Counted from the first letter of the stretch, positions 1 through 8,678 are shown. The stretch: 64,000 nt of DNA from Maricaulis maris MCS10 (GCF_000014745.1 NC_008347.1:2806001-2870000); one strand, 5' to 3'. Translations and numbers: made by a program. The notes: generated from the sequence alone by a model not told the origin.

Positions 1-86
1 CCACCGGTCAGGCGCGGATTTTCGCGCCTTGCCCGACTTTTCATGTTACCGATACCATCCGATATGCGGCAAGTCAGCCCGAGGCG
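1..86. other. Short region downstream of pgk with a hairpin
   Basis: Non-coding stretch between the window edge and the pgk stop codon. It contains a 6-bp GC hairpin, GGCGCG (11-16) and CGCGCC (23-28) around a GATTTT loop. Read on the minus strand, as pgk is transcribed, the hairpin has no following T tract, so it is not a clear intrinsic terminator. Any further minus-strand gene of a glycolytic operon lies outside the window. Confidence 0.3.
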
Positions 87-1298
87 TCAAGCGACCAGTT
101 CGGGCGTCCCCATGACGGCGGCAATGCCGGGCAGCGTCTTGCCTTCCATCCATTCCAGAAAAGCACCGCCGGCGGTTGAAATGAAGGTGAAATCACCGGA
201 CACGCCGGCCTGGTTAAGCGCCGAGACCGTGTCGCCACCGCCGGCCACGGCGATCAGCTCGCCTTCAACCGCCGCGCGGGCTGCGTATTTCGCCGCCTCG
301 ACGGTGGCGGCATCAAACGGTGGCGTCTCGAACGCACCCAGCGGACCATTCCAGATCAGGGTCGCCGACCTGTCGATCGCCTGACCGAGCGCAACCACCG
401 TCGCCGGACCGCAATCGAGGATCATTTCATTGTCCTCAACGTCGGTGACCGCAGCGAGACGGGTCTCCGGGTTCGGCTTGAACTCCTTGGCCAGCACCAC
501 ATCGGTCGGCAGCATCAGCTTGCAGCCGCTCTCTTCCGCCGCCGCGAAGATGGCGCGAGCGGTATCGACAAGATCGGTCTCGCACAAGCTGGACCCGACC
601 TTGATTCCTTGCGCGTGCAGCAGGGTGTTGGCCATGCCGCCACCGACGAAGAGCGTGTCGACCTTCTTCACCAGGTTCTGCAGCAGATCGATCTTGGTCG
701 AGACCTTGGCCCCGCCCACCAGGGCGATGACCGGTCGCTTGGGGCTTTCCAGCGCCGCGACCAGATGATCGATTTCCCGCTGCAGGGCCAGACCGGCATA
801 GGAGGGCAGGTGATGAGTAATACCCTCGGTCGAGGCATGGGCACGATGGGCCGCCGAGAAAGCGTCATTGACGTAGAGGTCGCCCAGCTCGGCCAGTGCT
901 GCGGCAAAGCCGGGATCATTGGTCTCTTCACCAGCTGCAAAGCGGGTGTTCTCGATCAGCAAGACTTCGCCGGCTTCCAGGTCCATCGTGGCGGCCACGG
1001 CATCTTCGCCTGACGTGACAGTCGAAAAATAGACCGCGTCGCCGAGCAGATCGGCCAGCGGCTGACAGACCGCTTCCAGCGACATCTCCGGTACGACGGC
1101 GCCCTTGGGTCGGCCGAAATGGGCCAGCAAGACCACTTTCGCGCCCGCCTCGGTGAGGTATTCGATCGTCGGCAGGGCGGCTTCCAGACGCGTCGCGTCG
1201 GTGACCTGCCCGTCCTTCATCGGCACGTTGAAATCAACGCGGACAAGCACGCGCTTGCCAGCGACGTCGGCATCCTGAATGCGGCGGATTTCGGTCAT
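87..1298 (-). CDS. pgk: Phosphoglycerate kinase
   Basis: Catalyses 1,3-bisphosphoglycerate + ADP to 3-phosphoglycerate + ATP in the cytosol (glycolysis/gluconeogenesis). The 403-residue product has the family hallmarks in order: RVDFNVP near residue 20, HFGRPKG near 62, [20 protein letters not shown] in the hinge region, [10 protein letters not shown], and the C-terminal nucleotide loop GGGDTVSAL. Length matches the bacterial norm. The frame stays open another 27 codons upstream, but ATG at 1298 starts the conserved protein and has AAAGG 7 nt before it. It lies 23 bp downstream of gap on the same strand, so the two are very likely co-transcribed. Identity is certain from motifs. Confidence 0.98.
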   Translation of the reverse strand: MTEIRRIQDADVAGKRVLVRVDFNVPMKDGQVTDATRLEAALPTIEYLTEAGAKVVLLAHFGRPKGAVVPEMSLEAVCQPLADLLGDAVYFSTVTSGEDAVAATMDLEAGEVLLIENTRFAAGEETNDPGFAAALAELGDLYVNDAFSAAHRAHASTEGITHHLPSYAGLALQREIDHLVAALESPKRPVIALVGGAKVSTKIDLLQNLVKKVDTLFVGGGMANTLLHAQGIKVGSSLCETDLVDTARAIFAAAEESGCKLMLPTDVVLAKEFKPNPETRLAAVTDVEDNEMILDCGPATVVALGQAIDRSATLIWNGPLGAFETPPFDAATVEAAKYAARAAVEGELIAVAGGGDTVSALNQAGVSGDFTFISTAGGAFLEWMEGKTLPGIAAVMGTPELVA

Positions 1299-1321
1299 GG
1301 CGAAGCCTTTCAATGCTGAAA

Positions 1322-2332
1322 CTAAAGGAATTTGCCCATGGCCACGGTCGTGTCGACCATGCGGCAGGCAAAGCCCCACTCATTGTCATACCAGGTCATG
1401 ACCCGGGCCAGGCGCTCATCGATGACCTTGATCTTGTCGAGGGCGACGATGGAGGAGCGGCTGTCATGATTGTAATCGATCGAGACCAGCGGCAGGCTGT
1501 CATAACCCAGAACGCCCTTCATCGGACCGTCGGCGGCGGCCTTGACCGCTTCAGCGAGCTCTTCCGCCGTGGTGGCACGGCCCGGCGTGAAGACGAGGTC
1601 GATCAACGAGACGTTCGGGGTCGGCACGCGCACGGCGGCACCGTCGAGCTTGCCGACCAGTTCCGGCAGGACCAGGCCGACAGCCTTGGCGGCACCGGTC
1701 GAGGTCGGGACCATCGACATGGCGGCGGCGCGGGCGCGGTGCAGATCCTTGTGATTGCGGTCCAGCGTCGGCTGGTCGCCGGTATAGGCGTGGATCGTGG
1801 TCATGTGACCGCGTTCGATGCCGACGGCGTCATTGAGCACCTTGGCGACCGGGGCCAGGCCATTGGTCGTGCACGAGGCGTTGGAGACGATGATGTCATC
1901 CGCCGTCAGCTGGTCGTGATTGACGCCATAGACGATGGTCTTGTCGGCATTCTTGGCCGGAGCCGAGCAAAGCACCCGTTTGGCGCCCGCCTCGATATGG
2001 GCCATCGAGGCCTCTTTCGAGTTGAAGGCACCGGTACACTCCATGACAATGTCGACGCCCATATCACCCCAGGGCAATTGCGCCGGATTGCGATTGGAGA
2101 CTTTCTGGATCTTGCCGAAACCGGCATCGATCCAGTCATCACCGACCTTGATCTCGCCCGGATAGCGACCATGGACACTGTCATAGGTCAGGAGGTGGGC
2201 ATTGGTTTCGGGGGTCGAGCTGTCATTGATCGCGACGATCTCGACTTCGTCCCAGCGCTTGCTTTCAAGAACCGCGCGCAACGCCAGACGGCCGATACGA
2301 CCAAAACCGGTAATCGCAACCCGAAGGGCCAT
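1322..2332 (-). CDS. gap: Type I glyceraldehyde-3-phosphate dehydrogenase
   Basis: Oxidises glyceraldehyde-3-phosphate to 1,3-bisphosphoglycerate with NAD(P). The 336-residue protein begins with the Rossmann motif GFGRIGR and carries the catalytic cysteine in SNASCTTNG near residue 154. The active-site histidine region is HAYTGDQ, followed by [11 protein letters not shown] and the C-terminal WYDNEWGF. The usual second cysteine of the SCTTNC motif is Gly here, which is seen in some family members and is not catalytic. The frame also has ATG at 2338, but GGAG lies at a good distance only from the ATG at 2332, whose product begins in the typical way ([12 protein letters not shown]). First gene of the gap-pgk operon, divergent from sqdB. 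Confidence 0.97.
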   Translation of the reverse strand: MALRVAITGFGRIGRLALRAVLESKRWDEVEIVAINDSSTPETNAHLLTYDSVHGRYPGEIKVGDDWIDAGFGKIQKVSNRNPAQLPWGDMGVDIVMECTGAFNSKEASMAHIEAGAKRVLCSAPAKNADKTIVYGVNHDQLTADDIIVSNASCTTNGLAPVAKVLNDAVGIERGHMTTIHAYTGDQPTLDRNHKDLHRARAAAMSMVPTSTGAAKAVGLVLPELVGKLDGAAVRVPTPNVSLIDLVFTPGRATTAEELAEAVKAAADGPMKGVLGYDSLPLVSIDYNHDSRSSIVALDKIKVIDERLARVMTWYDNEWGFACRMVDTTVAMGKFL

Positions 2333-2717
2333 ACTCATCTCTCCATGTCAGAACACCGGACCGGGGAACGTCCGGAGGAAGTTGGCGCGGATTTAACGAC
2401 CTTTGAGGTGCTAGTCCACCAATGCTGTGCGGGAATCGGCCGGAGACGGAAATTTTCCCATTTCAGGGCGCCGCAGTAACATCACTCCAAACCGGGGAGT
2501 ATGGTGCATTTTTAGTGCCAGTTTCGGGCAAAATGCGCATTGATCCTCAATGATAACGTTACCGGCTGCACCATGCCGCTGCGTCGACTCCGACCGCATT
2601 CCAGGCCATCGCTGCATTTGGAGGCAGCAGTCCCCATAGCAGGCCACCTCTTGCCATGCCCGCGCGCCACTGCGAGAACGAAATGTCTAGGGATTTAACG
2701 TCAAGGGCAGACGTCGC
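2333..2717. promoter_or_regulatory. Divergent intergenic region between gap and sqdB
   Basis: About 385 bp without a convincing gene; a 78-codon minus-strand frame at 2411-2647 has no recognisable features. The region must hold the promoters for gap-pgk (leftward) and sqdB (rightward). An AAGGG about 10 nt before the sqdB ATG is a plausible ribosome site. The one distinctive element is the near-palindrome at 2552-2563, listed separately. I could not assign -35/-10 boxes with confidence. Confidence 0.6.
2552..2563. promoter_or_regulatory. LacI-family-like operator candidate
   Basis: GATAACGTTACC is a near-perfect palindrome with a perfect 8-bp TAACGTTA core and the central CG typical of LacI/GalR-family operators. 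It lies 220 bp upstream of gap and 155 bp upstream of sqdB. Sugar-responsive LacI-type control of central carbon genes would be sensible, but no LacI-type regulator is encoded in this window. The assignment rests on symmetry alone. Confidence 0.35.
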
Positions 2718-3923
2718 ATGAAAGTAATCGTTCTGGGCGGAGACGGCTTCTGTGGATGGCCGACCGCACTACACCTCTCCAATCTCGGCCACGAGGTTGT
2801 CATCGTCGACAATCTGTCGCGCCGCAAGATCGATATCGAGCTCGAGGTCGAGAGCCTGACCCCGATCCGGCCGATGTCGGAACGCCTGGCCGCCTGGAAA
2901 GAGGTGTCCGGTCGCGATATCGACTTTGTGTCGATGGATGTCGGCAAGGACTATCAGGAGCTGGTCGACCTGATCGAGGCCGAACAGCCCGACACGATCG
3001 TCCATTTCGCCGAGCAGCGCGCCGCGCCCTATTCGATGAAATCGGCCCGCCACAAGCGCTATACGGTCGACAATAATCTCAACGCCACCAATGACGTGCT
3101 CGCCGCCATCGTCGAGAGCGGCCGCGACATCCACCTCGTCCATCTCGGCACGATGGGCGTTTATGGCTATGGCACGGCCGGGATGAAAATCCCCGAGGGC
3201 TATCTCAAGGTGAAGGTTGAAACGGATGAGGGCCTGAAGGATCAGGAAATCCTCTACCCGGCCAATCCGGGCTCGATCTACCACATGACCAAGACCCAGG
3301 ATCAGCTCTTCTTCCATTTCTACAACAAGAATGACCAAGTGAAGATCACCGATCTCCACCAGGGCATTGTCTGGGGTACGCAGACGGAAGACACAAAGCG
3401 CGATGAACGCCTGATCAACCGTTTCGACTATGACGGCGATTACGGCACCGTGCTGAACCGCTTCCTGATGCAGGCCGCCGTGAACTATCCGATGACCGTG
3501 CACGGCACGGGCGGCCAGACGCGCGCCTTCATCCACATCCAGGACACGGTGCGCTGCATCCAGCTGGCGGTCGAGAATCCGCCCAAGGCCGGCGACAAGG
3601 TCCACATTCTCAACCAGATGACCGAGACCCACCGGGTCCGCGATCTGGCCAAGATGATCTGCGACCTGGCTGGCGCCGAGATGCAGCTCGTCCCCAATCC
3701 GCGCAATGAAGCGGACGAGAACGACCTGCATGTCGAGAACAATACCTTCCTCCAGCTGGGCCTCAACCCGACCACGCTCGCCGATGGTCTGATGGAAGAA
3801 GTCACCGACATCGCCCGCAAATATGCGGACCGCTGCGACCACTCGAAAATCCCGTGTATTTCCTACTGGGGCAAGGGTCGCGAAGACGCGGCGGCCAACC
3901 CGACGGAAACGGCTGCGGAGTAG
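2718..3923 (+). CDS. sqdB: UDP-sulfoquinovose synthase
   Basis: Converts UDP-glucose and sulfite to UDP-sulfoquinovose, the head-group donor for the membrane sulfolipid SQDG. The 401-residue protein is an extended SDR. The NAD-binding motif GGDGFCGWPTALHL spans residues 7-20 and is characteristic of SqdB/SQD1. The catalytic set is Thr145 (LGTMGVYG), Tyr188 and Lys192 (YHMTK). QGIVWGTQT and a TRAFIHIQDTV segment follow, as in the family. It stands alone: the partner sulfoquinovosyltransferase is not adjacent. SQDG has been reported among the polar lipids of Maricaulis, so a non-photosynthetic host is not a contradiction. It ends at a strong terminator. Confidence 0.95.
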   Translation: MKVIVLGGDGFCGWPTALHLSNLGHEVVIVDNLSRRKIDIELEVESLTPIRPMSERLAAWKEVSGRDIDFVSMDVGKDYQELVDLIEAEQPDTIVHFAEQRAAPYSMKSARHKRYTVDNNLNATNDVLAAIVESGRDIHLVHLGTMGVYGYGTAGMKIPEGYLKVKVETDEGLKDQEILYPANPGSIYHMTKTQDQLFFHFYNKNDQVKITDLHQGIVWGTQTEDTKRDERLINRFDYDGDYGTVLNRFLMQAAVNYPMTVHGTGGQTRAFIHIQDTVRCIQLAVENPPKAGDKVHILNQMTETHRVRDLAKMICDLAGAEMQLVPNPRNEADENDLHVENNTFLQLGLNPTTLADGLMEEVTDIARKYADRCDHSKIPCISYWGKGREDAAANPTETAAE

Positions 3924-3945
3924 CGCGGGCCTGCATCCGGACAAG

Positions 3946-3973
3946 AAGGGCGCCCGCTGCGGCGCCCTTTTTT
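3946..3973 (+). terminator. Intrinsic terminator of sqdB
   Basis: A perfect 9-bp stem, AAGGGCGCC (3946-3954) and GGCGCCCTT (3961-3969), closes a 6-nt loop and runs into six T residues (3968-3973). It lies 22 bp after the sqdB stop. Confidence 0.92.
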
Positions 3974-3991
3974 CTGGCCGCCCCCTCCAAA

Positions 3992-4021
3992 CGTCATCCT
4001 GAGGCAAGTCAGGACCGGGCT
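3992..4021 (+). repeat. REP-like repeat, copy 1
   Basis: The sequence starting CGTCATCCTGAGGCAAGTCA aligns with the reverse complement of 5812-5843 (CGTCACCCTGACGCGGGTCA), with the match continuing through AGGrCC. The two copies face each other around the hipBA-like pair. Short intergenic palindromic repeats of this kind are common in alphaproteobacteria; whether this is a genome-wide family cannot be judged from two copies. Confidence 0.5.
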
Positions 4022-4037
4022 CCACGCAGGCGCAGGC

Positions 4038-5372
4038 TCAGTCGACCGGGGAATGCAGCAAGGCGATCCGCCTCGTAACAGTCGCCGGCATGTTCGCGAC
4101 GGCGGCGAAGCGGGGCCAGTCGGACACGGCGGCCGCGACCTCGCCGACAATGATCCGGGCGCGCGATTCCGCAATGCCGGTGTCCCGCGCCAGACGCAAC
4201 AGGTCCGGCAGTGAGATATCCCGACCGACCCCGCCAAAGGACAGGCTGTGCTCGCCACCCGGACCGTTCGAAGGGGTCAGGTCATAGGCGGGTGACAGGC
4301 GCCAGCGCCAAGCTCCGTTATCGCCCTGGTCGAGCAGCACGGTGTGCTGACGCCCATGATCATCGCGATTGTGGGCCATCGCGTTGAAGGCCGCCCGGCG
4401 GAACGCCTCCTCGAGCGTTGGCATGTCGCGGGTCAGAGCATGCACCCAGCCCAGCAATTGGGCGTAGTCGAACGCGTATTTGCGATGATCGCTTTCGAGC
4501 GCTCCGGAGGCACTCAGCATGTGCCGCCGCCGCAATCGCACCGCGCCGTCAGCCTGGCTGACCACCTCGCGATCAAAACGGCGAATGGCAAAGAAGAGGC
4601 GGTCATCCCTGCCCGTCACCAGTCGGGTCTGCGGCATGTCGATTCCGGCGGCCCCGGCCATTTGCGCATAGGCATATTCGATGGTCGCCGCATGCCGATC
4701 ATCTTCGCGTGCATTGAACTTGACGAGCCAGTGGCCGAAGGCAGGATCCGGATGCGCCGAGGCCGGACGCAGCCGCGCCGCATCGCCGCCCGCCTCCTCG
4801 ATCTGGCAGACAATTTTTGGCCGGGCCCCGCCCGATCCACCCAATGCCTGTCGCAGTTCGACGGCGTCCGCCAGCGTTGGCTCACCCGCGTCGCGCAGAA
4901 TCCGGTCTGCCGCGCCCGCCATGGCCGACAAGTCGATCTCTACCGGATCACCAGCCGCGCCCGCTTCCGGACGATAGACCAGCGCGCCCATGCCCGACGC
5001 ACCGACAATCGCCAGTCGATGAATCGGCGTCAGCTCAGCACGGCGCAGGCCGCGCGCCTCGGCCTCACGGTCAATCAGCAGATTGCCCCAGCCATCCGGC
5101 AGACTGTCAGCGAACACGCCCTGCAAGCCGCCAAACTCGTCCCGCGTGCCGGCCCGCAATCGCGGACTGTCGAACGGCAGGCTGTGCGGCGATAGCGGCA
5201 ATCGCGTCGCGATGGCGTCCGGTGCCGGCTCGAACACAGCCACGCGCCGCTCGGCAGACCAGGCCAGTCGCCCGACGGGCAGATCAATCACATCGACAGT
5301 CCCGCGCGCCAGTCCTTCCAGAGTGACGGCAAGCGGCTCGCCCAGCCTCCAGCGCGCAAGCGGCGCGGTCAT
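4038..5372 (-). CDS. hipA: HipA-like serine/threonine kinase toxin
   Basis: A 444-residue HipA-family kinase, the toxin half of a HipBA-type module; E. coli HipA phosphorylates glutamyl-tRNA synthetase and causes growth arrest. Visible features: an N-terminal HipA-type subdomain with FGGLQGVFADSLPDGWG near residues 80-96, a Gly-rich ATP loop GGSGGARPK at 178-186, a lysine in HWLVKF at 218, the catalytic loop HNRDDHGRQH at 334-343 (Asp337), and a metal-binding AYDLTPS at 362-368. The catalytic loop is a variant of the usual N-x-D-x-H-x-K-N, with Gln-His in place of Lys-Asn. The start overlaps the end of the antitoxin-like gene by 4 bp, so translation is probably coupled. The target in this organism is unknown. 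Confidence 0.88.
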   Translation of the reverse strand: MTAPLARWRLGEPLAVTLEGLARGTVDVIDLPVGRLAWSAERRVAVFEPAPDAIATRLPLSPHSLPFDSPRLRAGTRDEFGGLQGVFADSLPDGWGNLLIDREAEARGLRRAELTPIHRLAIVGASGMGALVYRPEAGAAGDPVEIDLSAMAGAADRILRDAGEPTLADAVELRQALGGSGGARPKIVCQIEEAGGDAARLRPASAHPDPAFGHWLVKFNAREDDRHAATIEYAYAQMAGAAGIDMPQTRLVTGRDDRLFFAIRRFDREVVSQADGAVRLRRRHMLSASGALESDHRKYAFDYAQLLGWVHALTRDMPTLEEAFRRAAFNAMAHNRDDHGRQHTVLLDQGDNGAWRWRLSPAYDLTPSNGPGGEHSLSFGGVGRDISLPDLLRLARDTGIAESRARIIVGEVAAAVSDWPRFAAVANMPATVTRRIALLHSPVD

Positions 5373-5701
5373 GAGCTCGCCCTGCGGCGACCCGAAGCGC
5401 GCTGCCGGACGGGTTTCGCCTCCGCATCCAGCAAGTCATCGAGCGTCTCCGGCAGGCCGTCCTCGCCCCGAAACAGACCGCGCAATCCATCCTCGCACCC
5501 CAGCGCCACGGCCAATCTTGCGACGGTGAGGACCGGGGCCAGACCGGTTGTTTCAAAGCGCCGCAGGGTCGAGACAGGAACACCTGCCTGATGCCCCAAC
5601 TGCTCACGGGTCAGGTTTCTTTGAAGTCGCAGCGCCATCAACGCCGCACCCATTTCACGGGCCAAGTCCGTCGGAGACAATTTTTTAATTGATATAACCA
5701 T
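5369..5701 (-). CDS. hipB: HipB-like XRE-family antitoxin/repressor
   Basis: A 110-residue protein with one XRE helix-turn-helix (REQLGHQAGVPVSTLRRFETTG) in the N-terminal half, as in HipB antitoxins that bind the HipA kinase and autorepress the operon. The start is taken as the ATG at 5701; a TTG five codons upstream (5716) is possible and neither has a strong ribosome site. The first codons are AT-rich (repeated ATT/AAA), unlike the surrounding genome, and overlap the putative operator. The C-terminal tail is Arg/Ala-rich. The 4-bp overlap with the kinase gene and the order antitoxin-toxin are typical of the family. Confidence 0.85.
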   Translation of the reverse strand: MVISIKKLSPTDLAREMGAALMALRLQRNLTREQLGHQAGVPVSTLRRFETTGLAPVLTVARLAVALGCEDGLRGLFRGEDGLPETLDDLLDAEAKPVRQRASGRRRASS

Positions 5702-5733
5702 GTCAATTAAATCCAAAAAACAGATTCAATTGA
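5687..5733. promoter_or_regulatory. Autoregulatory operator candidate of the hipBA pair
   Basis: Two half-sites, AATTGA (5687-5692) and TCAATT (5703-5708), form an inverted repeat with a 10-bp spacer. The palindrome TCAATTGA lies upstream at 5726-5733, so the half-site occurs four times in 47 bp. The cluster overlaps the hipB start and its AT-rich promoter region, where a HipB repressor would be expected to bind. The half-site differs from the E. coli HipB operator. Confidence 0.6.
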
Positions 5734-5811
5734 TACCATGATGCGCTTTATCTGGGAATGAATATCTCGGCAGCGCCGCCTCTGCTGGGCCGGCGCGCGA
5801 AACCAGACGAC

Positions 5812-5843
5812 CCGGCCAGGCCCTGACCCGCGTCAGGGTGACG
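5812..5843 (-). repeat. REP-like repeat, copy 2 (inverted)
   Basis: On the minus strand this reads CGTCACCCTGACGCGGGTCA and continues GGGCC, matching copy 1 at 3992-4021 at most positions. Internally CCCTGA (5821-5826) and TCAGGG (5833-5838) form a hairpin. It sits between the hipBA pair and the argE stop. Confidence 0.5.
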
Positions 5844-5856
5844 AGGATTCAAGCCC

Positions 5857-7026
5857 CTACCCCTCCAGCACCCGCACCATCTTTTCCAGAAACACACAGC
5901 ACTGGTCGAGCTGGTCGATGGCGACGAACTCGTCCGGCTGATGGGCCTGGCTGATCGAGCCGGGACCGCAGACCACAACGCTCAACCCGGCAGCCTGGAA
6001 CTGGCCGGCCTCGGTACCGTAGGACACGACACGGGTCGAGTTGTCGCCAGTTAGCTGGCGGGCGAGGCGCTCCGCGGCGCCGTCGATTTCCGGCGCGAAG
6101 GCGGGCACGTCCGAGCGAACCTTGATCTCGATCGAGGCTTCCGGTGCGCTCTTCTTCATCTCCGCCTCGATGATGGCCGCACGATTGCGCAGGCCGTCCG
6201 CCATGGCATGCGGGTCGTCCCACGGGCAGGGCCGCATCAGCGTGCCGAACTCACAGTCCAGCGCCAGGATGTTGAGCGCGGTCCCGCCCTTGATCTCACC
6301 GATGGTCAGCGTGCCATGCGGCGGATTGAAGGGGCTGTCGGCTGGCGCCGCCGCCTGCATCGCCTGCGCCTGGTCGACCAGGTATTGCATCAGCGGGACG
6401 GCATGGGTGACGGCACAGGCACCATCCCGAACGAGGGATGAATGCGCCTCGCGGCCCCGCACTTTCACCACGACCGAAAAGAGGCCCTTGTGCGCGGTAA
6501 CGACCTTCATGTCGGTTGGCTCACCAACCACAACCATGGCCGGCTTCACCGGCCCTGCCATGATGCGGTCGATCAGAGCCGGAGCCCCGAGACAACCGAC
6601 TTCCTCGTCAAAGGACAGGGCGATATGGACCGGCTTTTTGAGGTTCGCCGCGGCAATCGTCGGCGCCAGCGCCAGAATACAGGCCGAGAACCCCTTCATG
6701 TCACACGTGCCCCGGCCATAAAGCAGGCCATCGCCCTTGTCGGTCAGCACCCAGGGGTCAGAAGTCCAGGGCTGGCCATCAACCGGGACGACATCAGTAT
6801 GACCGGACAGCACAACGCCACCATCAACCACCGGCCCGAAGCGGGCATGCAGATTGGCCTTGCTGCCATCCTCACTGGGGATGCGCTCACACACCGCGCC
6901 GAGCGCGAGGAGTTTGGCCTCGACATGGTCGATAAGCGGCAGGTTTGAGTTGCGCGACGTGGTGTCAAAGGCGACCAGCTCGCGCAGTTCTGTGATGGCG
7001 GTATCGAGATGGGTTGAGGCGGGCAT
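5857..7026 (-). CDS. argE: Acetylornithine deacetylase
   Basis: Hydrolyses N-acetylornithine to ornithine in arginine synthesis. The 389-residue protein is a dinuclear-zinc M20 family member with SGHTDVVPVDGQPW at 74-87 (metal His76), RGTCDMKGF (bridging Asp109) and FDEEVGCLGA (Glu141/Glu142). A central dimerisation/lid domain follows, with the late motif AHQPDEFV supplying the last metal His. The VPVDGQPW and RGTCDMKG variants favour ArgE over DapE. It stands alone without other arg genes, common in alphaproteobacteria. The Shine-Dalgarno sequence is weak; ATG at 7026 gives the normal family length. Confidence 0.93.
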   Translation of the reverse strand: MPASTHLDTAITELRELVAFDTTSRNSNLPLIDHVEAKLLALGAVCERIPSEDGSKANLHARFGPVVDGGVVLSGHTDVVPVDGQPWTSDPWVLTDKGDGLLYGRGTCDMKGFSACILALAPTIAAANLKKPVHIALSFDEEVGCLGAPALIDRIMAGPVKPAMVVVGEPTDMKVVTAHKGLFSVVVKVRGREAHSSLVRDGACAVTHAVPLMQYLVDQAQAMQAAAPADSPFNPPHGTLTIGEIKGGTALNILALDCEFGTLMRPCPWDDPHAMADGLRNRAAIIEAEMKKSAPEASIEIKVRSDVPAFAPEIDGAAERLARQLTGDNSTRVVSYGTEAGQFQAAGLSVVVCGPGSISQAHQPDEFVAIDQLDQCCVFLEKMVRVLEG

Positions 7027-7153
7027 GGCGACAATCTGATCCGTATTTGACTGTGGCTGTTATGGAGTTTTTCACGGCGATATCAAACAGCGCTGCGCTT
7101 GTCGGCCCGCTGCGGGCATCCTGTCGGTTGCTCAGGACAGGATCCAACCGCTC

Positions 7154-8656
7154 ATGTGGCGCCAACTGCTCGACCGTCTAGCCGCTTTTCCGCGCAATCG
7201 CCGCGGCAATGTCGCCATGCTGTTTTCGTTGATGTTGATCCCGATCACGGTGTTGTCGGGCGGCGCTGTCGATATCAACCAGGCCTTGAACGCCCGGGCC
7301 CGGTTATCAGCCGCGCTGGACGCGGCAGCCCTCGCCGTCGGCGTGCACACCTCGGTCAGTGAAACGGAAGCGGCCGGCATTGCTTCGGAATTCATCGCCG
7401 CCAACTATCCGGATCGCGAACTTGGCCTGGTCGGCAATATTGTGGTCCAGCTCGACCCCGATCAGGATCGCGTGACAGTGGGCGCCGAATCCCGGGTGGA
7501 AACCATCGTGCTCGGGCTGATCGGGATCGAATACATCACCGTTCATTGGGAAAGCGAGGTCCAACGCGCCCGCTCCTCGCTGGAACTGGTCATGGTGCTC
7601 GACAATACCGGCTCGATGGGAGGCTCGAAAATATCCAGCCTGCGCTCGGCCGGCCTCCTGCTCACCGACATCCTGTTTGACGGCGCCGATCCGAACCGGT
7701 TGAAAATCGGATTGGTACCTTTTTCGGCGACGGTCAATGTCGGCACCTGGCACGAACGGGCCTGGTGGCTTGACGCCAACGCCCAGTCACCGCTCCACGC
7801 CGAGAATTTCGATCCCGCCGCCAATCGCTGGGATCTCTATGACAGCCTGCAGAACCGCGCCTGGGAAGGCTGTGTGGAAGCGCGCGCCATTCCGCATGAT
7901 ATCGAGGATACAGCGCCCGACACCGGATATCCGGAGACACTCTTCCTGCCCTATTTCGCGCCGGACGAATCCAACTATGCGAACAATGCCGGCTACGCCA
8001 ATTCCTATCTCAATGACGGCATGGGCGGGTCCAATGAGCGGGCCCGGATGCGCAATACGCCGAAATACACCAATGCATGGATCAATTCGAGCAGTCGCGG
8101 TCCGGAATGGGGCTGCACCGCCAGACCGATCACCCCGCTAACCAATCAGCGCAACGTCATCGACGACGCGATTGAGGACATGATTGCCAGTGGCACCACC
8201 AATATCCCGATCGGGATCAGCTGGGGCGTCCGCGTCCTGTCGCCCGGCATGCCGTTCACCGAAGGCGTCTCCTATGATGAGGAAGGCACCATCAAGGCGA
8301 TGGTCGTTCTGACCGATGGCGAGAACTATCTGGACGGCCGCAACAATCCCAACTACTCGCACTATTCCGGTTATGGCTACATGCGCGACGGGAGGTTGGG
8401 CATCCAGACTTCGTCGGACAGCACCATCCGCAATGCCCTGAATGACCGCACCGAGGCGGCCTGCGAGTACGCCAAATCGCTGGGCATCCGAGTCTACACC
8501 ATCACCTTCCAGGTCAATTCCAGCTCGACCCGGGACATGATGCGCGACTGCGCCACCCATCCGACGCTCTATTTCGACAGCCCGTCCGACGACGCCCTGC
8601 GATCAGCCTTCGAGATGATCGCCGGCGATCTGACCAATCTGCGCCTGTCGAGATAG
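7154..8656 (+). CDS. TadG-like protein with von Willebrand factor A domain (copy 1)
   Basis: A 500-residue envelope protein of the TadE/TadG class associated with Flp/Tad pilus systems. The N-terminus has NRRGNVAMLF followed by one hydrophobic segment (about residues 20-38), the typical TadG anchor. A small extracytoplasmic domain ends at EYITVHWESEVQRA. A von Willebrand A domain then begins with LVMVLDNTGSMGG (MIDAS Asp150-Asn-Thr-Gly-Ser154) and continues to the end, including MVVLTDGENY. It is a close tandem paralogue of the next gene; the C-termini are near-identical (VYTITFQVNSSSTR, FEMIAGDLTNLRLSR). No other tad/cpa genes lie nearby. A role in surface adhesion or pilus function is inferred. 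Confidence 0.85.
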   Translation: MWRQLLDRLAAFPRNRRGNVAMLFSLMLIPITVLSGGAVDINQALNARARLSAALDAAALAVGVHTSVSETEAAGIASEFIAANYPDRELGLVGNIVVQLDPDQDRVTVGAESRVETIVLGLIGIEYITVHWESEVQRARSSLELVMVLDNTGSMGGSKISSLRSAGLLLTDILFDGADPNRLKIGLVPFSATVNVGTWHERAWWLDANAQSPLHAENFDPAANRWDLYDSLQNRAWEGCVEARAIPHDIEDTAPDTGYPETLFLPYFAPDESNYANNAGYANSYLNDGMGGSNERARMRNTPKYTNAWINSSSRGPEWGCTARPITPLTNQRNVIDDAIEDMIASGTTNIPIGISWGVRVLSPGMPFTEGVSYDEEGTIKAMVVLTDGENYLDGRNNPNYSHYSGYGYMRDGRLGIQTSSDSTIRNALNDRTEAACEYAKSLGIRVYTITFQVNSSSTRDMMRDCATHPTLYFDSPSDDALRSAFEMIAGDLTNLRLSR

Positions 8657-8662
8657 ACTCGA

Positions 8663-8678
8663 TTAACGCCCGGATAAC
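8663..8678 (+). promoter_or_regulatory. CtrA-box-like site upstream of the second TadG-like gene
   Basis: TTAA-N7-ATAAC differs by one base from the CtrA consensus TTAA-N7-TTAAC. A GANTC methylation site (GACTC, 8656-8660) lies immediately before it. Flp pilus genes are under CtrA control in Caulobacter, which makes the match plausible, but such short motifs occur by chance. Confidence 0.35.

Noticed and set aside
11-28. Hairpin downstream of pgk as a terminator
   Set aside because: No T tract on the pgk strand, so it is listed only as a hairpin.
1313-2479. Long open frame antisense to gap, and similar long antisense frames opposite sqdB, both M16 genes, the ABC/M1 fusion and uup
   Set aside because: Their translations are rich in Arg, His, Gly and Asp with no family motifs, and they lie opposite genes with clear homology. 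They follow from high GC in the third codon position.
2411-2647. 78-codon minus-strand frame in the gap-sqdB intergenic region
   Set aside because: No ribosome site, no motif, and it covers the region expected to hold both divergent promoters.
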